Source: Bacillus thuringiensis
GTDB lineage: Bacteria; Bacillota; Bacilli; Bacillales; Bacillaceae_G
Assembly (NCBI RefSeq): GCF_022095615.2
Contig: NZ_CP155559.1
Coordinates: 3,407,501 to 3,471,500, forward strand
DNA length: 64,000 nucleotides
Direction: 5' to 3'
Part shown: positions 1 to 10,207 of the stretch, piece after piece
How the letters are laid out: every line of letters starts with the position of its first letter
Position numbering within the stretch: the first letter of the stretch is position 1
Notes under the pieces: generated by a model
The model's database searches: none
What the model saw: only the letters and a program-made list of their open reading frames with translations
Told to the model about the DNA's origin: nothing
Translations under genes and position numbers: made by a program

Positions 1-3000
1 TGGTTACAGCACCTACAAAATCTGCCGACAAACAAGTTGCTGATATAGGAGATACAATTACCTACACGGTCACTTTTACAAATAATGGGACGGTTCCAGC
101 TACAAATGTAGTCGTTACGGACCCTACACCTAACGGGACTATTTTCGCTCCAAATAGTGTTACAATTGATGGCGTTTCGAATCCTGGTTCCGATCCAGAA
201 CTCGGAATACAACTCGGCACTATTTCTGTCGGAGAAACAAAAACAATCACGTATCAAGTTGTCGTTACAAATTTACCACCTGATGGGGTAATTAGAAACC
301 AAGCATCCTTCACTTATCAATATCAACCGAATCCAAGTGAGCCTCCCGTTACAACAACTACTACGACTCCAAGTGTGAATATCCCAATTAACAATCCAAA
401 TCCGACGACTACAAAATCTGCAGATCGACAAATTGCTGATTTAGGAGATACGATTACTTTTACCGTAACATTCCAAAATAGAGGGACCGTCCCTGCTACA
501 AACGTTATCGTAAAAGATACACTTCCATCTGGTATTTCATTCGTTCCAGGTAGTGTTGTTGTGAATGGAACATCACAGCTTGGAGAAAATCCCGAAATTG
601 GTATACCAGTTGGCACTGTAAATCCTGGTCAAAGTATTACCGTTACGTTCCAAGGTGTAGTAAATAGCATCCCGCCCGGGGGAATCATTAAAAATCAAGC
701 AAATATAACATTCACATATGAGCCAAATCCGAATGAACCTCCTGTTACGACAACTATTATAACTCCTGAAACAGAAACGGCAGTTAATACTGCAACACTA
801 AATCCACAAAAAACAGCAGATCGTTCCTTCGCTGCATTAAATGATATCATTACCTATACACTCTCATTTCAAAACACCGGTACTGTCCCTGCTACGAATG
901 TAACAGTACTGGATTCTATCCCTGCTGGTACTATATTAGTTCCAGACAGTGTTACGATTAATGGTATTCCTCAACCAGGAACCAATCCAGCATCAGGAAT
1001 TTCACTTGGAACTTTAGCACTATCCGAACGAGCGACCATTACTTTCCAAGTACGAGTAGTAAACATCCCTGCTAGTGGAGAAATACGCAATCAAGGAAGT
1101 GCAACATTTAATTATCAACCGGATCCAAACTTACCCCCAGTCACAAAAACAGAAACGACCCCTGAAACAATGACTCCTATTCAAACTGTAGTCATAAGCC
1201 CAACTAAAACCGCAAACCTTACGTTTGCAGAAATTGGTGATATTGTAACTTATACTGTCACATTTACAAACCAAGGAACTATACCTGCTACAGGTGTAAC
1301 AATTACAGATTCTTTACCTCCGGGTACAACTTTTGTTACGAATAGCGTTACAGTAAATACTATCCCTCAACCTGGTGTAAGCCCGATTACAGGCATTTCC
1401 GTCGGTACAGTTAACCCTGGCGAAAGTGTTACAGCTACGTTCCAAATACAAATCAATGCTATTCCACCTAACGGGAAAATAGAAAATACAGCAGTTGTTA
1501 CCTATATTTCTCAACCTAATCCTAGCGAACCTCCTATTACAACGACAGAAACGACTCCTACCGTAACATTACCTGTTCGTACCGCTAACCCAAACCCGCA
1601 AAAAACAGTAGATCGTGAGTTTGCAAGTATTGGTGATACACTCACTTATACAATCATCCTTCAAAATTCTGGTAATATTCCTGCAACCGATGTTATTATT
1701 ACTGATTCTATCCCCACTGGAACTACATTTATTCCTGGAAGTGTTACGATTAATGGTATTCCTCAACCTAATTTGATACCAGCAACAGGAATTCCAGTTG
1801 GAACATTAAGCCCTAGACAACTAGTGACTGTTACTTTAGAAGTACAAGTAACTGCGCTACCACCAAATGGCGTTATCTCAAATGAGGCAAATGTCACTTA
1901 CACATCTCAACCAGACCCGAATCTCCCACCCATTACAACAACAACACCTACTCCAATTGCAGAAACAATTGTGCAAAATGCAGAACTAGAATCAACAAAA
2001 GCAGTAGACTTACAACTTGCCAATATTGGAGATACACTCACTTATACAATCACCCTTGAAAACGTCGGAAATATTCCTATGACGAATGTATCTGTCATTG
2101 ACCAACCACCAGTAGGTACACAATTTATTGTGGATTCTGTTACTGTAAATGGGATCTCACAACCAGGTGTTGATCCAAGTATCGGGATACCTATTGGTAC
2201 AATACAACCAAATCAAATCGTAACCATTACGTTCCAAGTAACAATTACAAATATACCTCCTAACGGGGTTGTTACAAATGTTGGTTCAATTAACTTTACA
2301 TCTCAGCCTAATCCAAATGAACCACCTATTACAGAAACAAGGGAAACACCACCCGTTAATACTGAGATTATTAACAGCATTATTAATCCATCGAAAACGG
2401 CCGATCGAAACAACGTTGATATAGGTGATATCATTACGTACACCGCTACCTTCCAAAACTTACAAACTGTACAGTTGACAGGCGTTGTTTTTACAGACCC
2501 AATTCCAACCGGGACTACTTTCATTCCAAATAGCGTTACAATTAACGGTATATCGACTAGTAATGTTGATCCAGCTCTTGGCATACCTCTTGGCACATTA
2601 AACCCTAGTCAATCAGTTGTTGTAACTTTCCAAGTTCGTGTTGTTTCAATACCACCTAACGGAATTATTGTAAATGAAGCTACTATCACCTACACCTTCC
2701 AACCTAATCCTGGAGAACCTCCAGTAACAGTGACTACTCCAACACCTCCTACTACTACCAATGTCAACACCGCAACAACGAATCCTACAAAATCTGCTGA
2801 TAAAGTATTTGCTTTATTAGGTGACACAATCACCTATACAATCTCCTTACAAAATACAGGTACTGTCCCTGCAACAAATGTACTTGTAACCGATCCTATT
2901 CCAGCTGGCACTACTTTCATTCCAAATAGCGTTACGATTAACAGCGTTGCACAACCAGGTATCATTCCTAGTTCAGGAATTCTTATCGGTACACTAGAAC

Positions 3001-5228
3001 CTAACACTTCAGTCGTTATAACTTTCCAAGTTCAAGTAACATCGATACCACCTACAGGTTTTATCGAAAATCAAGGAACCGTTTCATTCCAGTATCAGCC
3101 AGATCCAAATTTACCACCCGTATCTGTTATTACACCAACCCCAGCTACAAAAACACAAGTAAGCGAAGTTACCACTAATCCTAACAAACAAGCAAACCCT
3201 CAAGTTATTAATCTCGGTGATACTGTCACTTATACAATTACGTTCCAAAATGTCGGGAATATAAATGCAACAGATGTAATTATTACAGATCCTACTCCAG
3301 CTGGTACTACTTTCATTCCGAATAGCGTTACGATAAATGGCGTTTCTTCACCTGGTGCAAATCCAAATAGTGGTGTAAATGTCGGGACTGTAACTCCAGG
3401 ACAAATTGTTACATTAACCTATCAAGTTACTGTAACTACACTCCCGCCAGACGGTATTATTAAAAACACAGCAACCGTCACTTACACGTTCCAGCCAAAC
3501 CCTAGTGAACCTCCTATTACCATTACAGATCCTACTCCAACTGTTGAAGTATCCGTTATTACGCCTACACCTAATCCAACTAAGCTAGCAGACAAACAAA
3601 TTGTAGATATTAATGAAACTATCACTTACACAGTAACGTTTCAAAATCGTGGATCGGTTCCTGCAACTTCTGTTATCATTACTGATCCGTTAGCAAATGG
3701 ACTAACGTTTGTTCCAGGTACTGTTGTAATAAATGGTATTCCGGATCTTGGAGCAAATCCTGTAGTAGGTATACCTGTCGGAACAGTCAATCCGACCGAT
3801 ACAATAACCGTTCAATTTCAAGCGAGAGTAACGAGCGTCCCACCAGGTGGTATCATCCGAAATCAAGCAACTGTTACTTTTACGTACCAACCAAATCCTG
3901 ATGAACCTCCTATTACGATTACAGACCCTACTCCAATTAACACAACGAATGTAAATACAGCTATATTAAATCCGCAAAAAACAGCTACGCCGGAAACAGT
4001 TACATTAGGTGATATCATTACGTATACAATTTCTCTCCAAAATACAGGTACCGTTCCTGCTAATAATATACTTGTAACTGATACAATTCCTGTCGGTACT
4101 TCATTCATCCAAAATAGTGTCACAATTAACAACGTGCCGCAACCAACTGCAAATCCGGCTACAGGCATCCCTATTTCAACCCTTGCTCCATCTGAATCAG
4201 CAACGATTTCTTTCCATGTCCTAGTTACTTCTATTCCACCAAACGGAAAAATTCAAAACCAAGGTAACGTTTCATTCCAATATCAACCTGATCCTACTAA
4301 ACCACCTGTATCCGTTACTACACCTACGCCTACTACAATTACCCCTGTAAACGTCGGGACTATTAATCCGATAAAAACCGCTGATAAATCCATCGTTTCA
4401 GTAGGTGATACAATTACATTTACTATCACATTTCAAAATGAAGGTACGATTCCCGTTACTAGTATTTCTGTTACAGATTCACTTCCTGCCGGTACATCAT
4501 TCATTCCAAACAGTGTTACAATTAACAACATTCCAGTTCCAAATGCAAATCCAGCTACAGGCATTCCAGTTGGAAACCTGAATCCATCAGACTCAGTAAC
4601 GATTTCATTCCAAGTACAGGTTATTACCCTTCCACCTAATAGAATGATTACAAATATCGCATCCATTACGTATACTTCTCAACCTGACCCTACTAGACCA
4701 CCTGTCACAACAACGACAACAACACCGCCAATTACAATAGAAGTAACTCCTAATGAACCAAACACATTTATTAAGAACGCAAATGTAAATAGCGCCCATC
4801 TCGGTGACTTCATCACATATACCCTTACCTTTACTAACAATGGCGCTATCCCAGCAAATAATGTACTCATTACCGATCCACTTCCTCCTGAAGTTACTTT
4901 CTATCCGAATTCAGTAACAGTAAACGGAGTAGCACGTCCCGGAACTAACCCAACTATTGGTATTCTTATCAGCACTGTTAATCCAGGTGAATCCGCCGTT
5001 GTTCGCTTTATCGTCCAAGTAACAGCAGAACCACGAAATGGTCTCATTCGAAATACCGCTCGCATTCGCTATACACTTAGACCTGATCCCACTAAACCAC
5101 CGATTCCAGTTGATGAGACTACAGAACCAAATATTATTCCGTTTATCGGTCCATTCGTATCACCAAATTTAAACTGTTTCTTTAATGGGGAACGTTTTAT
5201 ACGGCGCGGTTGGAATAGAAGATGTTAG
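1..5228 (+). CDS. Giant DUF11-repeat surface protein (5' end outside window)
   Basis: The frame is open from base 3 to the stop at 5228 with no start at the left edge, so the gene begins upstream; the GTG at 375 is only an internal codon. The visible 1,741 residues are 13 tandem units of about 131 residues. Each opens with a K-[ST]-A-D-like motif, then GDTITYT, a T-[IV]-P-A-T-N-V block, FIPNSVTINGV, and ends near QPNP.EPPVTTT. This is the DUF11 (conserved repeat, TIGR01451-like) pattern of Ig-like beta domains found in secreted or surface proteins. The C-terminus ends in Arg/Trp-rich NGERFIRRGWNRRC with no LPXTG motif, SLH domain or membrane anchor, so attachment is unknown. The signal peptide should lie upstream. 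The family call is firm; an adhesive or coat-like structural role is inference. Confidence 0.85.
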   Translation, partial: VTAPTKSADKQVADIGDTITYTVTFTNNGTVPATNVVVTDPTPNGTIFAPNSVTIDGVSNPGSDPELGIQLGTISVGETKTITYQVVVTNLPPDGVIRNQASFTYQYQPNPSEPPVTTTTTTPSVNIPINNPNPTTTKSADRQIADLGDTITFTVTFQNRGTVPATNVIVKDTLPSGISFVPGSVVVNGTSQLGENPEIGIPVGTVNPGQSITVTFQGVVNSIPPGGIIKNQANITFTYEPNPNEPPVTTTIITPETETAVNTATLNPQKTADRSFAALNDIITYTLSFQNTGTVPATNVTVLDSIPAGTILVPDSVTINGIPQPGTNPASGISLGTLALSERATITFQVRVVNIPASGEIRNQGSATFNYQPDPNLPPVTKTETTPETMTPIQTVVISPTKTANLTFAEIGDIVTYTVTFTNQGTIPATGVTITDSLPPGTTFVTNSVTVNTIPQPGVSPITGISVGTVNPGESVTATFQIQINAIPPNGKIENTAVVTYISQPNPSEPPITTTETTPTVTLPVRTANPNPQKTVDREFASIGDTLTYTIILQNSGNIPATDVIITDSIPTGTTFIPGSVTINGIPQPNLIPATGIPVGTLSPRQLVTVTLEVQVTALPPNGVISNEANVTYTSQPDPNLPPITTTTPTPIAETIVQNAELESTKAVDLQLANIGDTLTYTITLENVGNIPMTNVSVIDQPPVGTQFIVDSVTVNGISQPGVDPSIGIPIGTIQPNQIVTITFQVTITNIPPNGVVTNVGSINFTSQPNPNEPPITETRETPPVNTEIINSIINPSKTADRNNVDIGDIITYTATFQNLQTVQLTGVVFTDPIPTGTTFIPNSVTINGISTSNVDPALGIPLGTLNPSQSVVVTFQVRVVSIPPNGIIVNEATITYTFQPNPGEPPVTVTTPTPPTTTNVNTATTNPTKSADKVFALLGDTITYTISLQNTGTVPATNVLVTDPIPAGTTFIPNSVTINSVAQPGIIPSSGILIGTLEPNTSVVITFQVQVTSIPPTGFIENQGTVSFQYQPDPNLPPVSVITPTPATKTQVSEVTTNPNKQANPQVINLGDTVTYTITFQNVGNINATDVIITDPTPAGTTFIPNSVTINGVSSPGANPNSGVNVGTVTPGQIVTLTYQVTVTTLPPDGIIKNTATVTYTFQPNPSEPPITITDPTPTVEVSVITPTPNPTKLADKQIVDINETITYTVTFQNRGSVPATSVIITDPLANGLTFVPGTVVINGIPDLGANPVVGIPVGTVNPTDTITVQFQARVTSVPPGGIIRNQATVTFTYQPNPDEPPITITDPTPINTTNVNTAILNPQKTATPETVTLGDIITYTISLQNTGTVPANNILVTDTIPVGTSFIQNSVTINNVPQPTANPATGIPISTLAPSESATISFHVLVTSIPPNGKIQNQGNVSFQYQPDPTKPPVSVTTPTPTTITPVNVGTINPIKTADKSIVSVGDTITFTITFQNEGTIPVTSISVTDSLPAGTSFIPNSVTINNIPVPNANPATGIPVGNLNPSDSVTISFQVQVITLPPNRMITNIASITYTSQPDPTRPPVTTTTTTPPITIEVTPNEPNTFIKNANVNSAHLGDFITYTLTFTNNGAIPANNVLITDPLPPEVTFYPNSVTVNGVARPGTNPTIGILISTVNPGESAVVRFIVQVTAEPRNGLIRNTARIRYTLRPDPTKPPIPVDETTEPNIIPFIGPFVSPNLNCFFNGERFIRRGWNRRC

Positions 5229-5238
5229 CAATATAAAT

Positions 5239-5270
5239 AAAAAGACAGCGTCAAAAAACGCTGTCTTTTT
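5239..5270. terminator. Bidirectional intrinsic terminator
   Basis: A perfect 13-bp stem, AAAAAGACAGCGT and its complement, with a CAAAAA loop. It lies between the convergent repeat-protein gene and ccdC. A/T runs at both sides allow it to act on either strand. Confidence 0.85.
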
Positions 5271-5290
5271 ATTTTATACATATACAGTTT

Positions 5291-5797
5291 TTAAGTTAAT
5301 TTCATATCTTTTTCATTATAAAAACCATCTTCTTTTTCCATTTCCTTCTGTAATTTCGTAAAGGAACGGTACATGGCAATTCTCCATGACACAATCATAG
5401 CGAATGCCAGTAAGAAGAACATTCCACTAAGTTGTCCTAAATCAAGAGATTGGCTTAAATAAGTTTTAAATACAATCCGCACGACAAGTAATCCAATTAA
5501 TATAAAAACAAATGCCTTTGAACGCTTCAAATAAATCTCTTGTCCTCTAATTTCAAATTTAGATGTTTTAATAAGAAAAATAGAGAAAAACAAGCCGACA
5601 CCAATTGCTTCTAGCATTTCTGCTGGAGTTAATCGAAATTCAGGAAAAACATACATCAACGCTCCCGTACTCATAAAAAATGGCGGAAGTATAATCTTTT
5701 TCAATGTTGCAGGTTTCTTAGCTGCCTTCAAACGAATAAACATCGCACCAACAGCCATACAAACAGCAACGATACTGGATAAAACAACTATGTTCAT
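5291..5797 (-). CDS. ccdC: CcdC-family membrane protein
   Basis: A 168-residue protein with about five hydrophobic segments: an N-terminal one, residues ~35-50, ~62-76, ~92-107 and ~125-140. It ends in a charged tail (KLQKEMEKEDGFYNEKDMKLT). It matches the CcdC/YneJ (DUF1453) type encoded next to ccdA in Bacillus. In B. subtilis, ccdC belongs to the ccdA locus for cytochrome c and spore maturation but is reported dispensable. Here it follows ccdA by 90 bp on the same strand, and no CheY-like ccdB (yneI) lies between them, unlike B. subtilis. Start: ATG after an AAGGATG-type site. It shares a bidirectional terminator with the convergent repeat-protein gene. Confidence 0.8.
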   Translation of the reverse strand: MNIVVLSSIVAVCMAVGAMFIRLKAAKKPATLKKIILPPFFMSTGALMYVFPEFRLTPAEMLEAIGVGLFFSIFLIKTSKFEIRGQEIYLKRSKAFVFILIGLLVVRIVFKTYLSQSLDLGQLSGMFFLLAFAMIVSWRIAMYRSFTKLQKEMEKEDGFYNEKDMKLT

Positions 5798-5887
5798 ATT
5801 TTCTCATCCTTTTTTGTGGCTATATGCAAAATATACTTTCATTATATGCTTTTCCGTTAGTATTTCCAACATTTTCACAGAATAATA

Positions 5888-6595
5888 CTAAAAACCGGTA
5901 AAACCACCAAATAAACTTGAGAAATATACGATAATTTTCGTCATCCAGTTAAAATATAGGAAGATACCCATGACAATCATAACGTATCCTCCAATTTTCA
6001 TGAATTTCATACTATTTCTTTTAATCCAAGACATTTTCGTAATAAAGAAGGATAGTACGAAGAACGGGATAGCGAATCCAAGTATATATGCGATCATATA
6101 AATCATTGCTGACTCTGGGTTTGTTGCTGCTAATCCAATGACAGACACTAAAATAGGTCCTGTACAAGGCGTCCATCCTGCAGCAAATGCTAACCCAATT
6201 AAAACAGATCCAAAATAGCCACTCGGGCGATTTTTAAACGTAAATTTACGGTCTTGCATTAAAAACTTCGGCTTAAACACACCGACAGTAATAAGACCGA
6301 ATACGATGATAAATATACCACCTAGCTGTCTAATTAAATCTTTATAATTTGTAAAGATGCCTCCAATAAAGCTTGTACCAAATCCAATTGCAATAAATAT
6401 AATTGAAAATCCAAGTAAGAAAAACGCTGTATGTATCATACTTCTTTTGCGAAGCATTGCATTTTCTTCTTTCAAATCAGAAACCGACATACCTGTTATG
6501 TACGATAAAAATGCCGGATACAATGGTAAGCAACATGGGGAAATAAATGATAAAAACCCAGCACCAAACGCTAAAAAAATACTAATATCTTGCAT
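5888..6595 (-). CDS. ccdA: Cytochrome c biogenesis protein CcdA
   Basis: A 235-residue polytopic thiol-disulfide carrier. CcdA moves reducing equivalents across the membrane to extracytoplasmic thioredoxin-like proteins needed for cytochrome c maturation and sporulation. The two conserved Cys-containing segments are visible: [11 protein letters not shown] near the N-terminus and GWTPCTGP about halfway. Six hydrophobic helices can be drawn. The frame is open further upstream, but ATG at 6595 (MQDISIF) is chosen because GGAGAGGAG sits at the right distance and the family usually starts there. It is likely co-transcribed with ccdC. Confidence 0.9.
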   Translation of the reverse strand: MQDISIFLAFGAGFLSFISPCCLPLYPAFLSYITGMSVSDLKEENAMLRKRSMIHTAFFLLGFSIIFIAIGFGTSFIGGIFTNYKDLIRQLGGIFIIVFGLITVGVFKPKFLMQDRKFTFKNRPSGYFGSVLIGLAFAAGWTPCTGPILVSVIGLAATNPESAMIYMIAYILGFAIPFFVLSFFITKMSWIKRNSMKFMKIGGYVMIVMGIFLYFNWMTKIIVYFSSLFGGFTGF

Positions 6596-7081
6596 TATTT
6601 CACTCCTCTCCTTACATATTGTAGCAAAAACATACAAAAATACTATGAACAATTCGTGAAATCACTTTAGCAACTTGATAATAAGAAAAACTACCCTTTC
6701 ACACAGTTTCTAAAAAAACGTTTTCATTTCCTTCTATTATATAGAAAAATCTCAATTGAACTACGAAACTTCTCTAATTGCTATTAACATAACAAAGGTA
6801 ACATAGCTTCTCAAATGATTAGCACACTATAACGGACTACCTTTTTATCTCCCTAAAAAATATTTTTTTCAAATGCTGTCTTTATACAGCGCACAGCTGA
6901 TTTTACAATACTCCTATTATTACTAATTTCAAGATTATGCATAAATATCATACTTTTATTATTATTCTATAAAATGTCACACTTTTCTTTTATTTGACCC
7001 TTTATTTTTAATTTTGTATACTTCCCTCTAGTTATATATGTCCGTTACGGAACGATTTCATATAGATGGGAGGAATTTTTC
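6596..7081. other. Divergent intergenic region, ccdA / EamA transporter
   Basis: A 486-bp AT-rich gap. The left part holds the ccdA ribosome site and presumably its promoter. The right end holds the sigma-A promoter and GGGAGGAAT ribosome site of the EamA gene. I see no convincing small gene, and no RNA element I can name. Confidence 0.5.
6994..7022 (+). promoter_or_regulatory. Sigma-A promoter of the EamA gene
   Basis: TTGACC, a 17-bp spacer, then TATACT, ending 59 bp before the start codon of the downstream gene. Both hexamers are one base from consensus and the spacer is ideal. Confidence 0.7.
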
Positions 7082-7990
7082 ATGCTTCGTTATTCTCTTT
7101 TAGTTTTATTAGGAGCGTGTAGTTATGGGATTTTAGCTATTTTCGTTAAACTTGCATATGCAGAAGGTTTTTCACTTGGAGAGGTAATTGGCAGCCAATA
7201 TATGTTCGGTTGGATTATTTTACTGGCTATTACACTTCTATTTTCTAGACATCGTGTTCCATTAAAACAAGCGTTAATTTTATTCATTGCAGGAACATCT
7301 GCAAGCTTCACTGGCATTTTTTATTATGCTTCATTAAAAACTGTGCCCGCATCTATTGCAATTATCCTTTTATTCCAATTCGTTTGGGTCGGAATTATTA
7401 TTGAAGCAGTTGCAACAAAAACATTACCTTCAAGAGAAAAAGTTATTTCCGTTATTTTCTTACTTGCAGGTACATTTTTATCAAGTGGTTTACTAGAAAA
7501 ATCAGCAGGTGATTTCGATACGACTGGAATCATACTAGGATTATTATCTGCCATTACATTTGCAACATACATTTTTGTGAGCGGAAAAGTTGCTGTTGAA
7601 GTACCTTCATTACCACGTGGTGTTCTCTTAATGACTGGCGCTTTAACTTTAGTAATGATTGTATTCCCGCCAACATTTATTTTTAACGGTGCAATTTCTG
7701 AAGGACTTTGGAAATACGGTTTAGGTTTAGGAACATTTAGTATCGTTATTCCGTCTATCGCCTTTACAATCGGTATTCCAAAAATAGGTTCTGGGTTAGC
7801 GACTATTCTTGGTGCAGCAGAACTACCAGTTACAACAATTATGTCTGTATTCGTTTTAAAAGAAGCTGTGCTATCTTCACAATGGTTCGGTGTATCACTT
7901 ATTTTAATTGGTATTGCAATCCCGCAAATTGCCTACGCAATGCGTGGACGTTATCGTAAACATCATACCCCAAAAAAACTGGCAGCATAA
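7082..7990 (+). CDS. EamA/DMT-superfamily transporter
   Basis: A 302-residue integral membrane protein with ten predicted helices in two repeated EamA halves (about 1-140 and 150-290), and a short basic tail (GRYRKHHTPKKLAA). The fold is the drug/metabolite transporter superfamily. Substrates vary widely and cannot be read from the sequence. Single-gene unit: own sigma-A promoter, ATG after ATGGGAGGAAT, and a strong terminator just after the stop. Family certain, substrate unknown. Confidence 0.85.
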   Translation: MLRYSLLVLLGACSYGILAIFVKLAYAEGFSLGEVIGSQYMFGWIILLAITLLFSRHRVPLKQALILFIAGTSASFTGIFYYASLKTVPASIAIILLFQFVWVGIIIEAVATKTLPSREKVISVIFLLAGTFLSSGLLEKSAGDFDTTGIILGLLSAITFATYIFVSGKVAVEVPSLPRGVLLMTGALTLVMIVFPPTFIFNGAISEGLWKYGLGLGTFSIVIPSIAFTIGIPKIGSGLATILGAAELPVTTIMSVFVLKEAVLSSQWFGVSLILIGIAIPQIAYAMRGRYRKHHTPKKLAA

Positions 7991-7994
7991 AACG

Positions 7995-8030
7995 AGAGAG
8001 GATTTTCATTTGAGAATCCTCTCTTTTCTT
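7995..8030 (+). terminator. Intrinsic terminator of the EamA gene
   Basis: A 10-bp stem AGAGAGGATT / AATCCTCTCT with a 10-nt loop, followed by TTTCTT. Confidence 0.85.
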
Positions 8031-8078
8031 ATTGTATACTTAATGTAAATACTTTATTTAAGAAAGAAGGCATTATAC

Positions 8079-9224
8079 GTGGCAGCAAATCTAAAGCAAT
8101 TAACTGAGATGCTAATTTCTATTCGTCGAAATTTACATGAGCATCCAGAATTATCATACGAAGAATTTGAAACGACGAAGACTATAAAAAATTGGTTAGA
8201 AGAGAAAAACATTACGATTATACATTCTAGTTTAGAAACAGGCGTTATTGCTGAAATTTCAGGGAATAATAGGGGACCCATTATAGCAATCCGTGCTGAT
8301 ATCGATGCCCTTCCTATTCAAGAAGAAACAAATTTACCGTACGCTTCAAAAATTCCCGGTAAAATGCATGCTTGTGGGCATGATTTTCATACAGCTGCTA
8401 TTATAGGTGCCGCTTATTTATTAAAAGAAAAAGAATCTTCTCTTAGCGGAACTGTACGCTTTATATTCCAGCCAGCTGAAGAAAGTAGCAATGGTGCTTG
8501 CAAAGTAATTGAAGCCGGGCATTTACATGGTGTACAAGCTATTTTCGGTATGCATAATAAACCCGATTTACCAGTAGGCACAATCGGTATTAAAGATGGT
8601 CCACTGATGGCCGGAGTTGATCGATTTGAAATTGAAATTCACGGAGTTGGTACACATGCAGCTGTACCAGATGCTGGGGTTGATCCTATTGTCGCGTCCT
8701 CTCAAATTGTTATGGCACTCCAAACAATTGTAAGCCGAAATATAAGCTCTTCACATAATGCCGTCGTCAGTGTCACAAACATCCATTCAGGAAATACGTG
8801 GAACGTTATTCCTGAAAAAGCAACGCTGGAAGGAACTGTACGTACATTCCAAACTGAAACACGTGAAAAGATTCCTGCACTAATGAAACGTATTATTCAA
8901 GGGGTTTCTGATGCATTAGGTGTAAAAACAGAATTTCGTTTTTATGCAGGTCCTCCTGCTGTCCATAACGATACATCTTTAACAAACTTATCCTCTCAAG
9001 TTGCTGAAAAAATGAATTTAAAAATCATCTCCCCTACCCCGTCAATGGCCGGAGAAGATTTTTCTTTTTACCAACAAGAAATACCTGGTTCATTTGTCTT
9101 TATGGGAACGAGTGGTACACACGAATGGCATCATCCAGCTTTTACAGTAGACGAGCGAGCTTTACCTATAAGTGCAGAATACTTCGCTTTATTAGCTGAA
9201 AAAGCACTTAAACAATTTGCATAA
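8079..9224 (+). CDS. M20-family N-acyl amino acid amidohydrolase, YxeP-like
   Basis: A 381-residue cytoplasmic metallopeptidase-fold hydrolase (peptidase family M20D). Visible motifs: RRNLHEHPELS at ~17-27, ADIDALP, HACGHDFHTA (metal-binding Cys/His with Asp), PAEE (catalytic and metal Glu), GMHN, and the dimerisation-domain HGVGTHAA. A closing segment carries EWHHPAF. The overall pattern closely resembles B. subtilis YxeP, which acts in breakdown of S-(2-succino)cysteine-type N-acetylated adducts; that substrate is inferred here. Translation starts at GTG 8079 after AGAAGG. It is followed by a 16-bp terminator shared with the convergent ABC genes. A general N-acyl-L-amino acid deacylase is the safe call. 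Confidence 0.85.
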   Translation: MAANLKQLTEMLISIRRNLHEHPELSYEEFETTKTIKNWLEEKNITIIHSSLETGVIAEISGNNRGPIIAIRADIDALPIQEETNLPYASKIPGKMHACGHDFHTAAIIGAAYLLKEKESSLSGTVRFIFQPAEESSNGACKVIEAGHLHGVQAIFGMHNKPDLPVGTIGIKDGPLMAGVDRFEIEIHGVGTHAAVPDAGVDPIVASSQIVMALQTIVSRNISSSHNAVVSVTNIHSGNTWNVIPEKATLEGTVRTFQTETREKIPALMKRIIQGVSDALGVKTEFRFYAGPPAVHNDTSLTNLSSQVAEKMNLKIISPTPSMAGEDFSFYQQEIPGSFVFMGTSGTHEWHHPAFTVDERALPISAEYFALLAEKALKQFA

Positions 9225-9261
9225 AAAAGGAGCCGTTAAGACATACTTAACGGCTCCTTTT
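9225..9261. terminator. Bidirectional terminator
   Basis: A 16-bp perfect stem (AAAAGGAGCCGTTAAG and complement) with loop ACATA, between the convergent amidohydrolase and ABC permease genes. Confidence 0.9.
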
Positions 9262-9262
9262 A

Positions 9263-10207
9263 TTAGGTTAAATCACGTTTTAAAAATACTGTATAAGAAA
9301 TGCTTAAAAATACAAATAAATACAGTAATAACATACATGAGGCAAACGGGAACGTTACTCCATCAATAAAACTTCCATTCTTTGAAATACTGTATAAATC
9401 TGTGTTTGCTGGCAATAAATATTTCGCCCAATCATATCTAGTTGCTGCTAGTAATGCAATATTTCCTGATAAAGCAAGAAATAGTGAAATACCAATCGCG
9501 CCTCCGCTAGATCTTGTTAACACAGAAATCATAAATGCAAACGCTGCGTACACAATCGTCGGCAACCACGATAAAATATAATACTTACTAGCTTCTACAA
9601 AAATATTTTGTTTTATAATATTTCCATCTTGGAAAATAAACTCGCTCCATGCAGGCTGCTGGAATTTATAAATAACAAGTCCACATAAAATGGAAAAAAT
9701 CATATTAAATATAAACAATAACGCTGCAAATATCACGATTGCTAAAAATTTAGCTGTCAAAATTTTAAAGCGACTCGCTGGTCGTATCGTTAAAAATTTA
9801 TATGTTCCCCAGCTATATTCATTCGCAAAAATTGTACTTGCATACACAAGGATAAACGGGAGCAATATTGGAAATACGATAAAACCTGTATCTCTCATGA
9901 AAGAAAGCGGCGAGCTGCTTGCCGGTGCTGTATCTGTATCTAAATGTTTCATCTTGAGCTGATATTCCTTGACCAGCTCATCCCCAGATCGTTCCACTAA
10001 AATAGCTTCTTTTTTCATGCCTAGCTTTTTCTCTATTTCTACAGTTCGTTCTGTATAATCGGCTTTCCATCCTTTTGTTTCCGGTTCTAAATACTTGACC
10101 GTAACCCATCCTAATCCAATTATTAATACTGCAATAACTGCAAATGGAATAATCGTTCGCTTTCGCTTAAATATTTTATACAGTTCATTATATACTAAAT
10201 TAAACAA
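9263..10207 (-). CDS. ABC-2 type transporter permease
   Basis: A 314-residue permease. Its first helix is at residues ~18-38, then a ~65-residue extracytoplasmic loop with charged coiled segments, then five more hydrophobic segments up to the C-terminus (YTVFLKRDLT). This is the layout of BcrB/NatB-like ABC-2 permeases that pair with a BcrA-type ATPase. The start overlaps the end of the upstream ATPase gene by 8 bp, so the two are translationally coupled and form one exporter. The substrate could be a peptide antibiotic, Na+ or a lipid; the sequence does not decide. Confidence 0.85.
   Translation of the reverse strand: MFNLVYNELYKIFKRKRTIIPFAVIAVLIIGLGWVTVKYLEPETKGWKADYTERTVEIEKKLGMKKEAILVERSGDELVKEYQLKMKHLDTDTAPASSSPLSFMRDTGFIVFPILLPFILVYASTIFANEYSWGTYKFLTIRPASRFKILTAKFLAIVIFAALLFIFNMIFSILCGLVIYKFQQPAWSEFIFQDGNIIKQNIFVEASKYYILSWLPTIVYAAFAFMISVLTRSSGGAIGISLFLALSGNIALLAATRYDWAKYLLPANTDLYSISKNGSFIDGVTFPFASCMLLLYLFVFLSISYTVFLKRDLT

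Noticed and set aside
375..377. GTG as the start of the repeat protein
   Set aside because: The same frame stays open to base 3 and encodes a further complete repeat; this GTG has no ribosome site.
323..4870. Many open frames on the minus strand opposite the repeat protein
   Set aside because: They recur at the same place in each repeat, lack ribosome sites and mirror the Thr/Pro/Val codons of the real gene.
1..5228. Regularly spaced repeats, CRISPR-like at first sight
   Set aside because: The period is about 396 bp, the repeats are coding and diverged, and there are no short spacers.
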